Assembly: GCA_015233755.1 (NCBI GenBank)
Contig: JADFXA010000143.1
Coordinates: 1 to 5,971 of the forward strand
Origin: Desulfamplus sp.
Lineage (GTDB): Bacteria; Desulfobacterota; Desulfobacteria; Desulfobacterales; Desulfobacteraceae
Length of the DNA: 5,971 nt
Direction of reading: 5' to 3'
The notes under the pieces were generated by a model. It saw only the letters and a program-made list of their open reading frames with translations, did no database searches and was not told where the DNA came from. The position numbers and the translations under genes were made by a program. The stretch's first letter is position 1, and each line of letters starts with the position of its first letter. This document shows, piece by piece, positions 5,155 through 5,971 of this stretch.

Positions 5155-5841
5155 CTATTTTTTACGAAGAAAAGCAAGAGAAAGGTTGACCCCAAAAGCA
5201 ATAGCAAGAAGCACAAGTCCAAGAGCAATTCCGTTGGCAAACATACCTTTACCAGTTTCTAAAGCAATTGCCGTTGTGATAGTGCGGGTATGCCATTTGA
5301 TATTGCCTCCAACCATCATTGAGATACCTACTTCTGTCATCACCCGTCCATAAGCTGTAACTATAGCCGCAACAATTGCAAAACGAACCTCCCACAATGT
5401 GGTTAGAATTATCTCTTTTTTGCCAGCTCCAAGTGATATTAAGGTAAGTTTTAATTGTGAATCAACTCCTTCAATAGCTGCGGCAGTCAAAGCTGTTACA
5501 ACAGGAAAAGCAAGGATACTTTGGCCGATTGCAACGCCTGTAAGTGTAAATAAAAGCCCAAGCTCTCCAAGCGGCCCTTGGCTTGAAATGAACGCATAGA
5601 CCATAAGTCCTACAAATACTGTTGGAAGTGATAGCAGAGTATCAACAACAGTCCTTAATGCCCGTTTACCCCTGAAATTAAAGTAACCAAGGCAGAATCC
5701 ACATGGAAGACCAGCAATAGTGCTTATTATCATAGAGCCTGTAGATACTTTGATTGTAGCAAAGATTGCAGACCATATAGAGTCATCGCCTCCTGTTAGA
5801 AGTTCTAATGCTTTAATAAATCCTTGAAATATAAAATCCAT
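5155..5841 (-). CDS. tupB: Tungstate-type ABC transporter permease (TupB)
   Basis: This 228-residue inner-membrane permease has about five to six hydrophobic segments. The cytoplasmic coupling loop follows the EAA pattern (AAAIEGVDSQLKLTLISLGAG, in outline residues 120-140, with Asp127 and Gly138). The C-terminal block TEVGISMMVGGNIKWHTRT, followed by ITTAIALETGKG, is what I recall as diagnostic for TupB-type tungstate permeases. ModB has a related but different 'GEFGATLMVAGNIPG' block. The length fits the family, so the gene is complete. The ATG has no recognisable ribosome-binding site in the 20 bases before it, and no better in-frame start is seen. The usual first gene, tupA (binding protein), is not in the 130 bp upstream that the window shows. 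With TupC it would import tungstate for tungsten enzymes. Confidence 0.8.
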   Translation of the reverse strand: MDFIFQGFIKALELLTGGDDSIWSAIFATIKVSTGSMIISTIAGLPCGFCLGYFNFRGKRALRTVVDTLLSLPTVFVGLMVYAFISSQGPLGELGLLFTLTGVAIGQSILAFPVVTALTAAAIEGVDSQLKLTLISLGAGKKEIILTTLWEVRFAIVAAIVTAYGRVMTEVGISMMVGGNIKWHTRTITTAIALETGKGMFANGIALGLVLLAIAFGVNLSLAFLRKK

Positions 5842-5971
5842 ATTTGTATATCAAAATCTAACCCATCTAATTGTTTTTGTTGAATTTTTATATCTTGTTA
5901 ATAAAAAAAATACCAGGTTTTACTAACGATAAACTATATTTTTCTTAACACTATATCGAATCCTTTAATTA

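Noticed and set aside
5903..5933. Poly-A run (poly-T on the - strand) as a terminator of an upstream gene
   Set aside because: Only a weak 4-5-bp bulged stem precedes it, and no upstream gene end can be shown.
5927..5958. CGATA and TATCG arms resembling a ModE-like site upstream of tupB
   Set aside because: The 22-base spacer is too long for the known ModE layout and the arms are only 5 bp.
1..5971. CRISPR arrays, tRNA or rRNA genes, insertion sequences
   Set aside because: No regularly spaced long repeats, no cloverleaf or rRNA-like segment and no transposase-like frame or terminal repeats were seen on either strand.

Overview
The window is AT-rich DNA, probably from a Gram-negative (diderm), probably anaerobic bacterium. 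It encodes an outer-membrane beta-barrel with a C-terminal Phe, periplasmic proteins with signal peptides, and a tungstate-type ABC importer, and tungsten enzymes are mostly found in anaerobes. The CIPC thioredoxin, small redox-disulfide protein and UPF0718/ArsP-like permease are a set I associate with low-redox Desulfobacterota and Nitrospirota. The TauE/SafE carrier would fit a sulfur-metabolising lineage. This placement is inference; there is no rRNA or marker gene.

Layout from left to right. Positions 1-113 hold the 3' end of a UPF0718-type permease on the + strand. It stops early and overlaps, tail to tail, the 3' end of a thioredoxin on the - strand that is also short. The - strand block 82-1226 reads arsR-family repressor, then small CxxC redox protein, then exported CIPC thioredoxin. 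About 160 bp with two inverted repeats separate the repressor from the redox pair. The intergenic region 1227-1525 is divergent. It carries a good arsR promoter with a probable self-operator, a phased CCAA array, and a -10 box for the + strand operon preceded by tandem 11-bp repeats. The + strand operon 1526-3306 encodes an outer-membrane barrel translationally coupled (TTGA overlap) to a small one-domain PstS-like periplasmic protein. It ends at a 13-bp hairpin.

The - strand block 3426-5841 reads tungstate ABC permease (tupB), then ATPase (tupC), then, after 125 bp, a TauE/SafE-family carrier. No binding-protein gene (tupA) lies in the 130 bp visible upstream of tupB. That stretch shows only AT-rich DNA and an 8-A run.

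How they may work together: the barrel and the small solute-binding-like protein look like an envelope pair for an unidentified anion. TupBC would energise tungstate (or molybdate) uptake. The redox proteins would serve thiol chemistry under ArsR control. The main oddities are the double gene truncation near 85-101, the PhoB/OmpR-like direct repeats in front of the barrel gene, and an 11-bp motif shared in inverted orientation by the two divergent promoters.
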